Below, piece after piece: positions 33,065 to 42,497 of a stretch of DNA of 49,501 nt. Positions within the stretch are counted from its first letter, which is position 1, and each line of letters begins with the position of its first letter. Source of the DNA: Calditrichota bacterium (lineage in GTDB: Bacteria; Calditrichota; Calditrichia; Calditrichales; J004); assembly GCA_003696775.1 (NCBI GenBank), contig RFFS01000119.1, forward strand, positions 1-49,501. The letters are read 5' to 3'. The translations under genes were made by a program, and so were the position numbers. Below the pieces are notes generated by a model. That model saw only the letters and a list, made by a program, of their open reading frames with translations. It was not told where the DNA came from and made no database searches.

Positions 33065-33625
33065 ATGCGGGTCATTTCCGGTCTTTACAAGGGTCGTAAA
33101 CTGCAGGCAGGAAAGGACATGGCCATACGGCCTACCACAGACCGGGTTAAGGAATATATTTTTACCATTCTGGATGACTATATCCGGGACAAAAACGTGG
33201 TGGATATCTTTTCCGGCAGCGGAAACCTAGGCATTGAGGCGCTAAGCCGCGGCGCCCGGCATGTCACATTTGTGGAAAAAAGCCGCACCTCCATACGCGT
33301 TATGCGTAAGAATCTGGAGGCCCTGCCCATCGCTCCCCGGTCCTATGATATCATACATCAACCGGCGGAACGGTTTGTCCTGCAAAACCGCCGTTCCTTC
33401 GATATTTATTTTCTGGACCCCCCGTTTGATATCCCCGGTTTACAAGGGCTTATGGATACGCTGATGCAGGCGCCCTTTCTCGACCTCCGCGACCTGGTCG
33501 TCATCGAACATGAAACCAGCAATCCCCTGGCGCTCACCTCCCCGTTGTATGATCTTTTCCGTCAAAAAAAGATGGGACGCAGTTTGATTTCTTTTTTACA
33601 AAAAAAGGAAAAGGATGATGAGTAA
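33065..33625 (+). CDS. rsmD: 16S rRNA (guanine966-N2)-methyltransferase RsmD
   Basis: RsmD methylates G966 of 16S rRNA in the assembled small subunit. The 186-aa product has MRVISGLYKGRKL at the start, RPTTDRVKEYIFTIL, the SAM-binding loop VDIFSGSGNLGIEALSRGA and the catalytic DPPF in IYFLDPPFDIPG. All are standard for the family. It begins one base after the stop of the PilO-like gene and overlaps the coaD start by 11 bases; the rsmD-coaD pairing is common in bacteria. Confidence 0.94.
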   Translation: MRVISGLYKGRKLQAGKDMAIRPTTDRVKEYIFTILDDYIRDKNVVDIFSGSGNLGIEALSRGARHVTFVEKSRTSIRVMRKNLEALPIAPRSYDIIHQPAERFVLQNRRSFDIYFLDPPFDIPGLQGLMDTLMQAPFLDLRDLVVIEHETSNPLALTSPLYDLFRQKKMGRSLISFLQKKEKDDE

Positions 33626-34106
33626 AAACATAACAGCCATTTATCCGGGCACCTTCGATCCCATCACATTGGGTCATATCGATATCATTAATCGGGCGGC
33701 CAATATTTTCGACAATGTGATCGTTACACTGGCCGTCAACACGGCTAAGAAACCTCTGTTCACTCTCGATGAACGGCTGGAAATGATGCATGACGCCGTG
33801 GATCGGTTTGAAAATGTCTGGGTGGCCCATTTTGACGGCCTGCTGGTCGATTTTGCACGGTCCAACAACGCCTGTGTGATCATTCGCGGTTTACGGGCTA
33901 TATCCGATTTTGAATATGAATTTCAAATGGCATTGATGAATAAAAAACTGGCCGGTGAGATTACCACCGTTTTTTTAATGCCTAATGAAAAATATACCTA
34001 TTTAAACTCTACCATTGTTAAATCCGTGGCAAAATTTCATGGAAATATAGATGCATTTGTTACTAAATTAGTGGCTGCCAAATTACATCAAAAGTTTACA
34101 GCATAA
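33615..34106 (+). CDS. coaD: Phosphopantetheine adenylyltransferase CoaD
   Basis: CoaD makes dephospho-CoA from 4'-phosphopantetheine and ATP, the fourth step of coenzyme A synthesis. The 163-aa product has the nucleotidyltransferase motif YPGTFDPITLGHIDII with the T-x-G-H, IIRGLRAISDFEYEFQMA, and the late YTYLNSTIVKSVAKF segment that corresponds to the ISSTxxR motif. Two adjacent ATG codons (33615, 33618) could both start it; purine-rich AAAGGAAAAGG precedes them. It overlaps rsmD and is 12 bases before pta. Confidence 0.95.
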   Translation: MMSKNITAIYPGTFDPITLGHIDIINRAANIFDNVIVTLAVNTAKKPLFTLDERLEMMHDAVDRFENVWVAHFDGLLVDFARSNNACVIIRGLRAISDFEYEFQMALMNKKLAGEITTVFLMPNEKYTYLNSTIVKSVAKFHGNIDAFVTKLVAAKLHQKFTA

Positions 34107-34118
34107 AGGTTTTTTAAC

Positions 34119-35093
34119 ATGGATTTTATTCAATCGGTTCAAAACAAAGCGGCACAAAACCCCGACCGAAAAATAATTTTTCCGGAAAGCACGGATGTAA
34201 GAATTTTAACGGCGGCATACACATTACATCAAAAACGATTGGTCACCCCGGTTTTGCTTGGGGAACAATCGGCCATCGAAGCGGCCGCGGCTACCCATAA
34301 ACTGGATATATCCGGTATCGAGATTGTGGATACCGCCCGACTGGATACAAGTGAATACGCCCGACAGTATTTTGAAATGCGGCAGCATAAAGGGATGACG
34401 GCGGAACAAGCCCGGGAAGTGTTGAAACAGCCTTTGTTTATGACGGCTTTTCTGGTACGCGATGGCTTTGCAGCGGGCGCCGTGGCGGGGGCCGTGCATA
34501 CAACCGGCGATGTATTGCGCGCCGCCATTCAGGTTATTGGCTTGGCCCCGGATATTAAGGTGGTTTCTTCCTGTTTTGAAATGGTTTTAACCGACGGCCG
34601 CGTTTTTTCTTATGGTGACTGCGCGGTTATGCCCAATCCCACGGCGGAACAACTGGCCAGCATAGCCTTAAGCACGGCGGAAACGCACAGCCGGTTGACG
34701 GGTGAGCTGCCGCGCGTGGCCATGCTTTCTTTTTCCACGAAGGGCAGCGCCCGGCACGATGATGTGGACAAGGTTATTGCCGCCACCGGGATGGTTAAAC
34801 AACTCAACCCCGGCCTGGATGTGGACGGTGAATTGCAATTTGACGCGGCCCTGATGCCGGAAATCGGCGCGCGCAAGGCGCCGGGCAGTCCGGTGGCCGG
34901 CAAGGCCAATGTATTCATCTTTCCCGATCTCGACGCGGGAAACATCGGCTATAAAATCACGGAACGGCTGGCCGGCGCCCAGGCCATAGGCCCGGTGATT
35001 CAGGGACTGGCCAAACCGTTTAATGATCTTTCACGCGGATGTAAAGCGGAAGATGTGGTAAATGTTGCTTGTATTTGCAGTTTATTGTCGTAA
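34119..35093 (+). CDS. pta: Phosphate acetyltransferase Pta
   Basis: Pta interconverts acetyl-CoA and acetyl phosphate. The 324-aa length fits the single-domain class. Family segments are KIIFPESTDVRILTAAYTL near the start, AGAVAGAVHTTGDVLRAAIQ, the SYGDCAVMPNPTAEQLA region, LSFSTKGSARHDDVDKV, and FDAALMPEIGARKAPGSPVAG with VFIFPDLDAGNIGYK near the end. No acetate kinase gene is next to it. It sits after coaD and before fmdB and citrate synthase, so the row groups CoA and acetyl-CoA metabolism. Phosphate butyryltransferase is a less likely alternative. Confidence 0.93.
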   Translation: MDFIQSVQNKAAQNPDRKIIFPESTDVRILTAAYTLHQKRLVTPVLLGEQSAIEAAAATHKLDISGIEIVDTARLDTSEYARQYFEMRQHKGMTAEQAREVLKQPLFMTAFLVRDGFAAGAVAGAVHTTGDVLRAAIQVIGLAPDIKVVSSCFEMVLTDGRVFSYGDCAVMPNPTAEQLASIALSTAETHSRLTGELPRVAMLSFSTKGSARHDDVDKVIAATGMVKQLNPGLDVDGELQFDAALMPEIGARKAPGSPVAGKANVFIFPDLDAGNIGYKITERLAGAQAIGPVIQGLAKPFNDLSRGCKAEDVVNVACICSLLS

Positions 35094-35108
35094 ATTAAGG
35101 AGAAACCG

Positions 35109-35378
35109 ATGCCCACATACGAATACCAATGTTTGGAATGCGGACATACCTTTGAGGCTTTTCAACGGATGTCGGACGAGCCGTTATCCCAATGCCCGCA
35201 ATGTGACGGCGAGGTGAAACGGAAAATCGGAACCGGAGCCGGTTTACTGTTTAAGGGAAGCGGGTTTTACGAAACCGATTACAAAAAAAGTAATCAACAA
35301 ACATCTAAAACCGGGGGGAAATCAAAAACAGAAAACGCTTCCTCATCCGAGACCAAGAAAACGAAAAGTGAAGACTGA
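35109..35378 (+). CDS. FmdB-family zinc ribbon protein
   Basis: This 89-aa protein has the FmdB zinc-ribbon start MPTYEYQCLECGHTFEAFQ followed by CPQCDGEVKRKIG, giving two CxxC pairs to bind zinc. GLLFKGSGFYETDYK follows, then a polar low-complexity tail rich in Lys, Ser and Thr. The family is widespread and its role is unclear; links to regulation of formamidase or amidase genes are historical. It lies 15 bases after pta. Confidence 0.9.
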   Translation: MPTYEYQCLECGHTFEAFQRMSDEPLSQCPQCDGEVKRKIGTGAGLLFKGSGFYETDYKKSNQQTSKTGGKSKTENASSSETKKTKSED

Positions 35379-35412
35379 TTTTCCCTAAACTACAAACGGA
35401 AAGGATGTTACA

Positions 35413-36717
35413 ATGTCTAAATTAAAACAAAAGCTCGCGGAAAAAATTCCCGCCTCGCGGGAACGTATCAGCAAACTGGTAAAAAATCACGGAAAGGTAA
35501 AAGTGGATGAGGTCACCATCGCCCAGATTTACGGCGGCATGCGCGGCCTGAAATCACTTAGCACCGACATATCTTATCTCGATCCCGAAGAAGGCATCCG
35601 TTTCCGTGGTTACACCATTCCCGAATGTCTGGAAAAACTGCCGCGCGCCGAAGGCGCCGAAATGCCTTATGTGGAAGGCCATTTTTACCTGCTGCTCACC
35701 GGCGATATTCCCACTCAGGAGGATATCGAGGATGTGCTGGAAGAATTCCGCGCCCGGCGCCGCGTGCCGCAATATGTGTTTGACCTGCTGCGGGCCATGC
35801 CGCGTGACGCGCATCCCATGAGCATGTTTTCCGCCGCCGTGGTCGCCATGCAGCGCGAATCGGTGTTTGTAAAACGCTATAATGCCGGCATGACCAAAAT
35901 GGATTACTGGGACCCCATGTACGAAGACGCCGTGAATCTGCTGGCCAAATTACCGGAGATCGCCGCCTATATCTATCGCATGAAATACAAAGGCGATACA
36001 CCTATCGCTTCGGACCCGAATCTGGATTTTGGCGCCAACTTTGCCCATATGATGGGGATCGATCATCCTTATGATGAAATTTCACGTCTCTATTTTATCC
36101 TGCACAGCGATCATGAAAGCGGCAATGTCAGTGCGCATACCACCCACCTGGTGGCCACGGCCCTTTCCGACGCTTACTATTCGTTTGCCGCCGGTTTAAA
36201 CGGCCTGGCCGGCCCCCTGCATGGCCTGGCCAATCAGGAAGTACTGCGCTGGGTACAAAACCTGATGTCCAAAATGGATAAAACACCGACCAGGGAAGAC
36301 CTGAAAAAATATGTGTGGGATACCCTGAACAGCGGCCAGGTGATTCCCGGTTACGGGCACGCGGTGTTACGCAAAACCGACCCGCGTTATACAGCACAGC
36401 GTGAATTTGCCCTCAAACATCTGCCGGATGATGACATCTTTAAGGTGGTCAGCATGCTTTACGAAGTGGTTCCGCCGATCCTTAAAGAACACGGCAAGGC
36501 CAAAAACCCCTGGCCGAATGTGGATGCCCATTCCGGCGTTATCCAATGGCATTACGGTGTCAAGGAATATGATTTTTATACAGTGATGTTTGGCGTGGGG
36601 CGGGCCATCGGTGTGCTCAGCAACATCATCTGGGATCGCATCAACGGTCAGGCCCTGGAACGGCCCAAATCGCTGACAACGGCAATGCTGGAAGAAATCG
36701 CCCGGCAAAACAGTTAG
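35413..36717 (+). CDS. gltA: Citrate synthase, eukaryotic-like type
   Basis: Citrate synthase condenses acetyl-CoA and oxaloacetate. The 434-aa product has the catalytic histidines in HSDHESGNVSAHT and GYGHAVLRKTDPRY and the catalytic aspartate in NVDAHSGVIQWHYG. The N-terminal ITIAQIYGGMRGLKSL-like helix and GIRFRGYTIPECLEKLP are closest in pattern to mitochondrial-type enzymes rather than the hexameric E. coli type, which is common in several bacterial phyla. AAAGGATG lies upstream of the ATG. It ends in a strong terminator and closes the 33-36.7 kb gene row. Confidence 0.94.
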   Translation: MSKLKQKLAEKIPASRERISKLVKNHGKVKVDEVTIAQIYGGMRGLKSLSTDISYLDPEEGIRFRGYTIPECLEKLPRAEGAEMPYVEGHFYLLLTGDIPTQEDIEDVLEEFRARRRVPQYVFDLLRAMPRDAHPMSMFSAAVVAMQRESVFVKRYNAGMTKMDYWDPMYEDAVNLLAKLPEIAAYIYRMKYKGDTPIASDPNLDFGANFAHMMGIDHPYDEISRLYFILHSDHESGNVSAHTTHLVATALSDAYYSFAAGLNGLAGPLHGLANQEVLRWVQNLMSKMDKTPTREDLKKYVWDTLNSGQVIPGYGHAVLRKTDPRYTAQREFALKHLPDDDIFKVVSMLYEVVPPILKEHGKAKNPWPNVDAHSGVIQWHYGVKEYDFYTVMFGVGRAIGVLSNIIWDRINGQALERPKSLTTAMLEEIARQNS

Positions 36718-36732
36718 AAAACAAACAAAAAG

Positions 36733-36760
36733 AAAAGGCGCCCCCGTGGCGCCTTTTTTT
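36733..36760 (+). terminator. Rho-independent terminator after citrate synthase
   Basis: AAAAGGCGCC pairs with GGCGCCTTTT around a 5-base loop and is followed by further T (seven T in all). It lies 16 bases after the citrate synthase stop and separates that gene from the convergent regulator gene. Confidence 0.93.
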
Positions 36761-36810
36761 CGCTACCGGTTCAATGAGCCCGGTGTGTCTCTTAAGCCCC
36801 CTGTCCGGAT

Positions 36811-38167
36811 TTATGGTTTAAACTGCTCTTTTTCGATGCCGTATTTTTTCATTTTTTTAAACAGGGTCGTGCGCTCGACATCCAGAATTTCAGCCGCTTT
36901 GTTCAATTTACCGGCAACACTTTGCAGCACATTCAAAATGTGTTTCTTTTCTTCAAAAGCAATCTTATCCTTTAATTTCATGGAGGGGGCAGACTATTCG
37001 AAAGAAACTCATTCTCGATGGCGTTGAGCACGGTTTGCGTGCTTACGGTTGCCTCGTCCGAAAAAATAGCTGTTTTTTGAATAACATTTTTCAGTTCCCG
37101 TACATTGCCGGGCCAATCGTAACTCAACAAAACATTCAGGGCCTGGGGAGAAATACGTATCAATTTTTTATTATAATGTTGCGCCCATTCGGATAAAAAA
37201 TATTCCGCAAGCGGTTTGATATCTTCCTTACGGTCACGCAGCGGCGGAATATGTATTTCAAACACTTTTATACGATGATATAAATCCTCGCGGAACTGTC
37301 CATCGGCGATCATCCTTTGTAAATCCTTATTGGTGGCAGAAATAATGCGGACATCGGTTTGTATGGCATCATGACTGCCGATTTTTTCTATCACGCCTTC
37401 CTGCAAGACCCGTAGCATTTTGGCTTGCAACCGGGAATCCATATCACCGATTTCATCCAGAAACAGCGTTCCGCCATTGGCAATTTCAAATTTTCCGGTA
37501 TGATCACGAATCGCGCCAGAAAAACTCCCCCGCACATGTCCAAACAATTCACTTTCCATGAGTTCACTGGGAATGGATGCACAATTCAACGTTTCAAAGC
37601 GTCTTCCGCTGCGTTTGCTGTTATGATGCAGGGCGCGGGCCACCAACTCCTTGCCGGTTCCGGTTTCGCCTGTAACCAGCACCTTGGCGTCGGAAGGACC
37701 CATTTTTTTATATCAAGTAACAACTTTTTCAATTGTGTGCTGTTGCCGACAATTCGGTATTGTTTGAAAATTTCATCCAACAGCACATTTTTCTCAATCA
37801 GCCAGTTTTTTTTCTCCAGCGCTTTTTGGATGGTGATAAGCAAGCGTTTGGTTTCGATGGGTTTTTCCAGAAAATCATAGGCCCCGAGATGGATGGCTTC
37901 CACGGCAATGGAAAAGGTGCTTTCACCAGAAACCATAATCACCGGCAACAAAGGAAAGGATTCGGAAATACGTTTAAGCACATCCAAACCGTTTGTGCCC
38001 GGCATGGCTACGTCCAGAAGCACGCAATCGAAATCATGTTCGCTTAAAACGGAAATCGTCTGAACAGGATTGGAAAGGGTCACCACGGTATGTTTATTAT
38101 ATTCCAGAGTATTTTGCATGGCCATCAAAAAGGCCGTATCATTATCGATCACCAAAATGTTACTCAT
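36811..38167 (-). pseudogene. NtrC-family sigma-54 response regulator, interrupted by two frameshifts
   Basis: Three pieces in different frames add up to one regulator. The receiver part (38167 to about 37710) has D52 in LLDVAMPGTNG, S80 and K102. The AAA+ part (37703-36978) has Walker A GETGTGKE, a GSFSGA loop in place of GAFTGA, Walker B GGTLFLDEIGDM and the arginine finger region FREDLYHRIKVFEIHIPPLRDR. A Fis-type helix-turn-helix of 56 residues follows (36981-36811; LNKAAEILDVERTTLFKKMKKYGI). The first break is at an A7 run (plus-strand T7, 37703-37709), the second at a C5 run (plus-strand G5, 36985-36989). Adding one base at each gives a 452-aa product. The gene begins two bases after the adjacent kinase reading frame ends, so they form a pair. 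It may be intact in reality. Confidence 0.82.
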
Positions 38168-38169
38168 AA

Positions 38170-40639
38170 CTATTTCCTAAAAGCTGGCAGGGTGATGCGG
38201 AAAACCGTGCCGAAATTTTCCCTGGAAACCAGTTCAACACGACCGTCGTGGTCATGTATAATTTTCCGGGCAATGACCAGCCCCATGCCGGTACCATCTT
38301 TTTTGGTCGTAAAAAACGGTTCAAAAACCTGGCCCTGTACTTCCCATGGAATGCCCGGCCCGTTATCCGCAATTTCAATTTCCAATTCGTTTGCAAAATT
38401 CCGCCCCAAATTTTGTGCCAAAACCGTGGAAATTAAAATTTTCCCTTTCCCGTCAAGCGCGTCGATACTGTTTTCTATAAAGATTTGCAGCGCCATCTCC
38501 AATTGACGGGGATCGGCATGCACGGTATGCGGTTCCTGTTCCATAACACATTCTATCTGGACACCCTGATCAATAAAAGCCTGAAACGGCGCCAATGTTT
38601 TGTCCAACACTTCATTAAATTGCAGGGGCCGGATATCGAGTTCCTCCAGCTTTGTGAATTTCAAAAACTGACGGGCCATTTCCTGTATGCGCCGAATTTC
38701 TGACATGGTCATGGCAAAATCATCAGCGGTTATTCCGGCCATATCCGGTGACGAATCTTCCAGCTTTTGTTGAATTCTTTCAATATTGAGCAAAACCGAA
38801 CCCAATGGCGTTTTGATGCCGTGCACAATCTTGCGCACCGTATGGCTCCAGGTTTTATGACGGTCGCTTAACAACGGACCGCTGAAATCCTGAATTTCCA
38901 TCATCCAGGCGATGATGCGCCCAAATTTTGTTTTGAAGGGACGGGCCATAATCCGTCCGTGTATTTCCGCGCTTTCCGAACTTATAAACAATTCCTTACG
39001 CTGAACCTCGCCGCTGGTCAGGCTTTCTTTTATAAAAAGCATAATTTCCGGAAAAGCGCTCAAAGCTTCACGGTATGTCCGTTTTTTTTGTAACAACCCA
39101 TTGGTGTTGAGCAAGGACTGTAAACGGTTGTTAAAATAAAAGATGCGTCCGCCAGGTAGCAGTATCAGGATGGCGTTGGGCGTTTCTCTGACGGAATAGA
39201 CAAAATAACTGAAATAGATATAGAGCCGGGTGGCCAGCCTGTTAGCATAAAAGATTATCAGGGTTAAAAGTATAAGAAGAACGCTGAACAAAGCCGGCAG
39301 CCATTTAAAAAGCGGGTTGCTAATGGCCCGAAACTGGTAAAAACGATCCTTGGCGCTGACGCCGATTTCCGGCGGCAGATTGGGGCCACGCAGACGCACG
39401 GAAAGAAAAACAGGGCCGGGTAACACTTTGTGGGCCAGCAGATTAAAATACTGATCGAATATCCAGACACCGTTTTCCGATTCGATCAACAACTCCGCCT
39501 GTCCGTCCCAATCCATATCCCGCAGGAGAATATTATTCAGGCTGGTATTGGCGACTTCTTTAACAGTTAATGTATTGGCCAAAATATCGTATTTCGCCAA
39601 CGTTTTGTTATTAAACGTCATGAATAATTGACGCGGGTTATCCCTGTCGTCGGGCGCCAAATTAACATTTGCCATATTGGGAACGGCAAAATACCGGCGG
39701 CGTTTAAAATGGCCGCGGCTGTCCACCAGATAGACACCCAGCGGTTTTTGGATGAATTCCTTCCCAAGCCGGTGATGGACAATAAGCAGGTAGGGTTTAT
39801 CCTGAATCTGAACCGGCAGAACTTTTGAGACGGAGGGATAAGCGCCGTATGGCAGCGACGGGAAACGTTCTTTTAAATGAGGGTCTAACATAAATAGCCA
39901 GTTTTTATGATCGGTGAAGGGAACGTCTTCCGGACCGTTGCCGTTCGCTTTGCCCATAACGATGATTTCATCCCGTCCGTCTCCGGTCAAATCACAGAGT
40001 AAAAAATTATCCTTGGATGAGGGGTTCTCGAAACGGTTGATAATGGCTTTTTTCTCAAGATCAAAAACATACAAACCGCGCGGCTGCAACGCCCGGCCCG
40101 GATGCAGGGTAAAGAGCAGTTCTTTACGGGAATCGTTATTGATATCATGGAGCTTTGCGGCGGTAACCCTTGCGAATTTATGTTCCCTGGGGATACGGAT
40201 TACGAATTGACGGTCAATTAATATACTTTGTTTAATTACGTTAAACACATATATAAAACACCGAATCTTGCTTAAATGTAAAAATCAGGCACTCGTCGTA
40301 GCCGTCGCCGGTGTAATCGCCGTAAAAAATCTGCTCGGGTACAATAAATTCACGTGTATTGCATTGATCAATCACGGCCCCTTCGTGGTTATAGAAGAGG
40401 ACATAATGAGTCGATCCGTTGCTCACATTATTATTGGCAATTTCAAGGAATTCCGAGAAACCGTCGTGGTTTAAATCTCGGAATTCCGCTGGTCTTCTGA
40501 TAAGACCGGGATTGGATTGAGCGCTTTCCAGTTTCCATGGGGTCAGGTTAAAATAAAGAAACAGAGTGATGCTTACCGAGAGCAGCAGAGCAAGAGAAAA
40601 CAGACCGATTTCCAGGGGATTGGGTCGGCGTACTTTCAT
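38170..40639 (-). pseudogene. Membrane histidine kinase with FG-GAP-like sensor, interrupted by one frameshift
   Basis: Two pieces form one kinase. The front (40639-40241) has a membrane helix (about 12-30) and FG-GAP-like calcium-loop motifs DLNHDGFSEFLEI and DYTGDGYDECLIF. The rest (from about 40255 to 38170) continues with DINNDSRKELLFT, DLTGDGRDEIIV and DMDWDGQAELLI, which are more of the same repeats. Then come a membrane helix (WLPALFSVLLILLTLIIF), a PAS-like region (ETPNAILILLPGGRIFYF), the H-box IVHGIKTPLGSVL and the ATPase boxes (FIENSIDAL, ADNGPGIP, EPFFTTKKDGTGMGLVIA). The break lies at a T4/ATATAT run (40249-40258); dropping one base restores about 822 residues. AAGGA precedes the start. 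It precedes the NtrC-type regulator gene, whose partner it should be. Confidence 0.82.
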
Positions 40640-40652
40640 TACAAAAATCCTT

Positions 40653-41783
40653 TTACAAAGAAAAGTTTAAGTTTTTTAAGAATTCCGCGGCCGGGAACAT
40701 ATTTACATTATTTTTTGTTTTTTTCTTCCATAAATGCAATACGATCTGGACGGCTTTTGCCGTAGGCAGGCGTTTGCAAAAATAAAAAAGCGCCGGCGAA
40801 AAGGATGCATCGCTTAGTTTTATCTCCACCATAAACCTGGGTGTATTATCCACGGAAATTAGAAAATCAACTTCTCTTTTTTCTTTATCCCTTAGATAAT
40901 GTAAGGCGTAACGACTTCCGGTGGTATCTTCCAAATAATGCACTTCTTTAATAAAAGCGCAGGCGGCAAGATTCCCCAGTTTCGCCCCGTCATCCCCTTC
41001 CACTGCACCTGTGTCGTAAAAATAGTATTTAGTTCCTTTTAAAATGCTACGCGTAATATTAGTATGATAGGTACGGACTGGAAAGATAATATAAAGGTTT
41101 TCAAGAATCTGCAACCAATGTTTTATGGTTGGAGATGAAACCTGCAGGTCTTCCGCCAAAGACTGATAGGAAACGACGGAGCCTACGCGGGTGCGCAGTA
41201 AATCAATCAACAGTTCAATGGATTTAATATCCCTTACCTTTTCCAGGTCCAACAGGTCTTCCCGAACAATGGTTTCCAAATGTGATCTTCACCATCGTCT
41301 GGCAAAAACTTCGCTATTTTTAAGGAATGGCTCGGGGAAACCGCCGAACAACATCAGCCGCCGGACGGCTTCATCAGGAGGTATATCACTAAAGGCGCAG
41401 ACTTCTTTTACGGAAAAAGGATGAAGTCGGTAAGAAAAATACCTTCCGGCCAACGAATCGCCCCCTTTTTTGTATATGTCAAGCCGGGCGGAACTGGTTA
41501 CCAGCAACGCCGGGGGGATGCCTTCCGTATCATAAATCCCTTTAATCCATGATTTCCAATTTTTCATTTTATGAAGTTCATCAAATATAACAAGCTCAAC
41601 ATCTCTGTTCCATTCTTCATTTTTAATAATCCGCCTGTCTTTTAGCGAATCAAAATTAAAATAGGCCTGTGAAAGATTTAGACTCCTGGCAAGGGTGGTT
41701 TTGCCAACCTGTCTTGGGCCGGATAAGAAAACAATCTTTTCTTTTAAATCGGGATATAAGGCGTCTTCGAGGTATCTTTTCAT
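40653..41783 (-). pseudogene. AAA+ ATPase with DUF4143 domain, interrupted by an in-frame TGA
   Basis: The gene encodes a member of the large family of ATPases with an ATP-binding front and a DUF4143 end. The first 164 residues have Walker A SGPRQVGKTTLARSL, Walker B ELVIFDELHKM, SSARLDIYKKGGDSLAGRY and LFGGFPEPFL. After a TGA at 41291-41289 the same frame continues with LETIVREDLLDLEKVRD, VSSPTIKHWLQILENLYIIF, and REVDFLISVDNTPRFMVEIKLSD, the nuclease-like end of the family. No frame change is needed, so this is a single nonsense codon. Family members act in unknown roles, often in mobile or variable regions. The gene is 13 bases ahead of the kinase gene. Confidence 0.8.
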
Positions 41784-42068
41784 ATGACTATATTTAAAGC
41801 ATACTTTAGAAAAGTCAAGACTATTCTAAATTACGCTATAGTTTGGTCGGATACCCGCCTGCATGACACCCCACTTTTTATGAAAGAACCCTCAATTATC
41901 TGGCGGCACGGCCCCTGCCTGTTGATATTATTCAAGAACAAAAACATGTATGTTGATATTTTTCAACATTTCGGGTTCTGTTGTGACGACTGTTTTCCGA
42001 CTTTCCATCCCCCCACAGGTGTCGCGGATATTAGTTTCTTCCTAGCCCGCCCTTTCGTAAATTTACTT
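41784..42068. other. 285-base gap between the ATPase and tsaE
   Basis: This divergent region holds no recognisable gene. An open frame runs through it into tsaE (from 41784), but the extra 95 residues have no family likeness. A string CGGCACGGCCCCTGCC at 41904-41919 has the GG-N10-GC spacing of sigma-54 promoters and points toward tsaE; chance is not excluded. AT-rich DNA near 41784-41840 could hold the ATPase promoter. Confidence 0.35.
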
Positions 42069-42497
42069 ATGCAATTAATTGAACAACGACATACCACCGA
42101 TACGGACGACCTGGACAGGCTGGCAAAAGATTGGAGCGCGCTCTTTCAACCCGGCGATATCATTCTGTTGAACGGTCCCCTGGGCAGCGGCAAAACCACA
42201 CTAGTACAACATCTTTGCCAACATTGGGAGGTAAGGGAAGCGGTAACCAGTCCCACCTTTACCCTGATGCAGCATTACACGGGCCGCTTTCCCGTGGTGC
42301 ACATGGATTTATATCGTCTGGAAAGCGACCTCGATCTGCATGAACTGGGCTGGGAAGAATGGTTGAATGGCGATACCATCGGCTTTGTGGAATGGCCGCA
42401 GCGCCTGGAGCCTTTTTTAACATCTTATTACAGCATACACATTAAACGCGATAATGAAAAACGACTCTACGAACTTTATCGCGGAGGGCGGCCATGA
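42069..42497 (+). CDS. tsaE: tRNA threonylcarbamoyladenosine biosynthesis ATPase TsaE
   Basis: TsaE is the small ATPase that regulates the TsaBDE complex making the t6A base of tRNA. The 142-aa product has a Walker A loop NGPLGSGKTTLVQHLC, the switch-like SPTFTLMQHY, HMDLYRLESD and the late FVEWPQRLEPFL, as in all TsaE proteins. The ATG at 42069 fits the family length; no clear Shine-Dalgarno site is seen, and the same frame is open back to 41784. It overlaps tsaB by 4 bases (ATGA). Confidence 0.92.
   Translation: MQLIEQRHTTDTDDLDRLAKDWSALFQPGDIILLNGPLGSGKTTLVQHLCQHWEVREAVTSPTFTLMQHYTGRFPVVHMDLYRLESDLDLHELGWEEWLNGDTIGFVEWPQRLEPFLTSYYSIHIKRDNEKRLYELYRGGRP

Noticed and set aside
41289-41291. 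Selenocysteine or other recoding at the TGA in the DUF4143 ATPase
   Set aside because: No hairpin of the bacterial SECIS kind is evident right after the TGA, the family has no conserved cysteine there as far as I recall, and TGA ends other genes in the window.
41784-42068. A longer TsaE with 95 extra N-terminal residues
   Set aside because: The extension has no likeness to TsaE or other families, has no ribosome binding site, and the ATG at 42069 gives the standard length.
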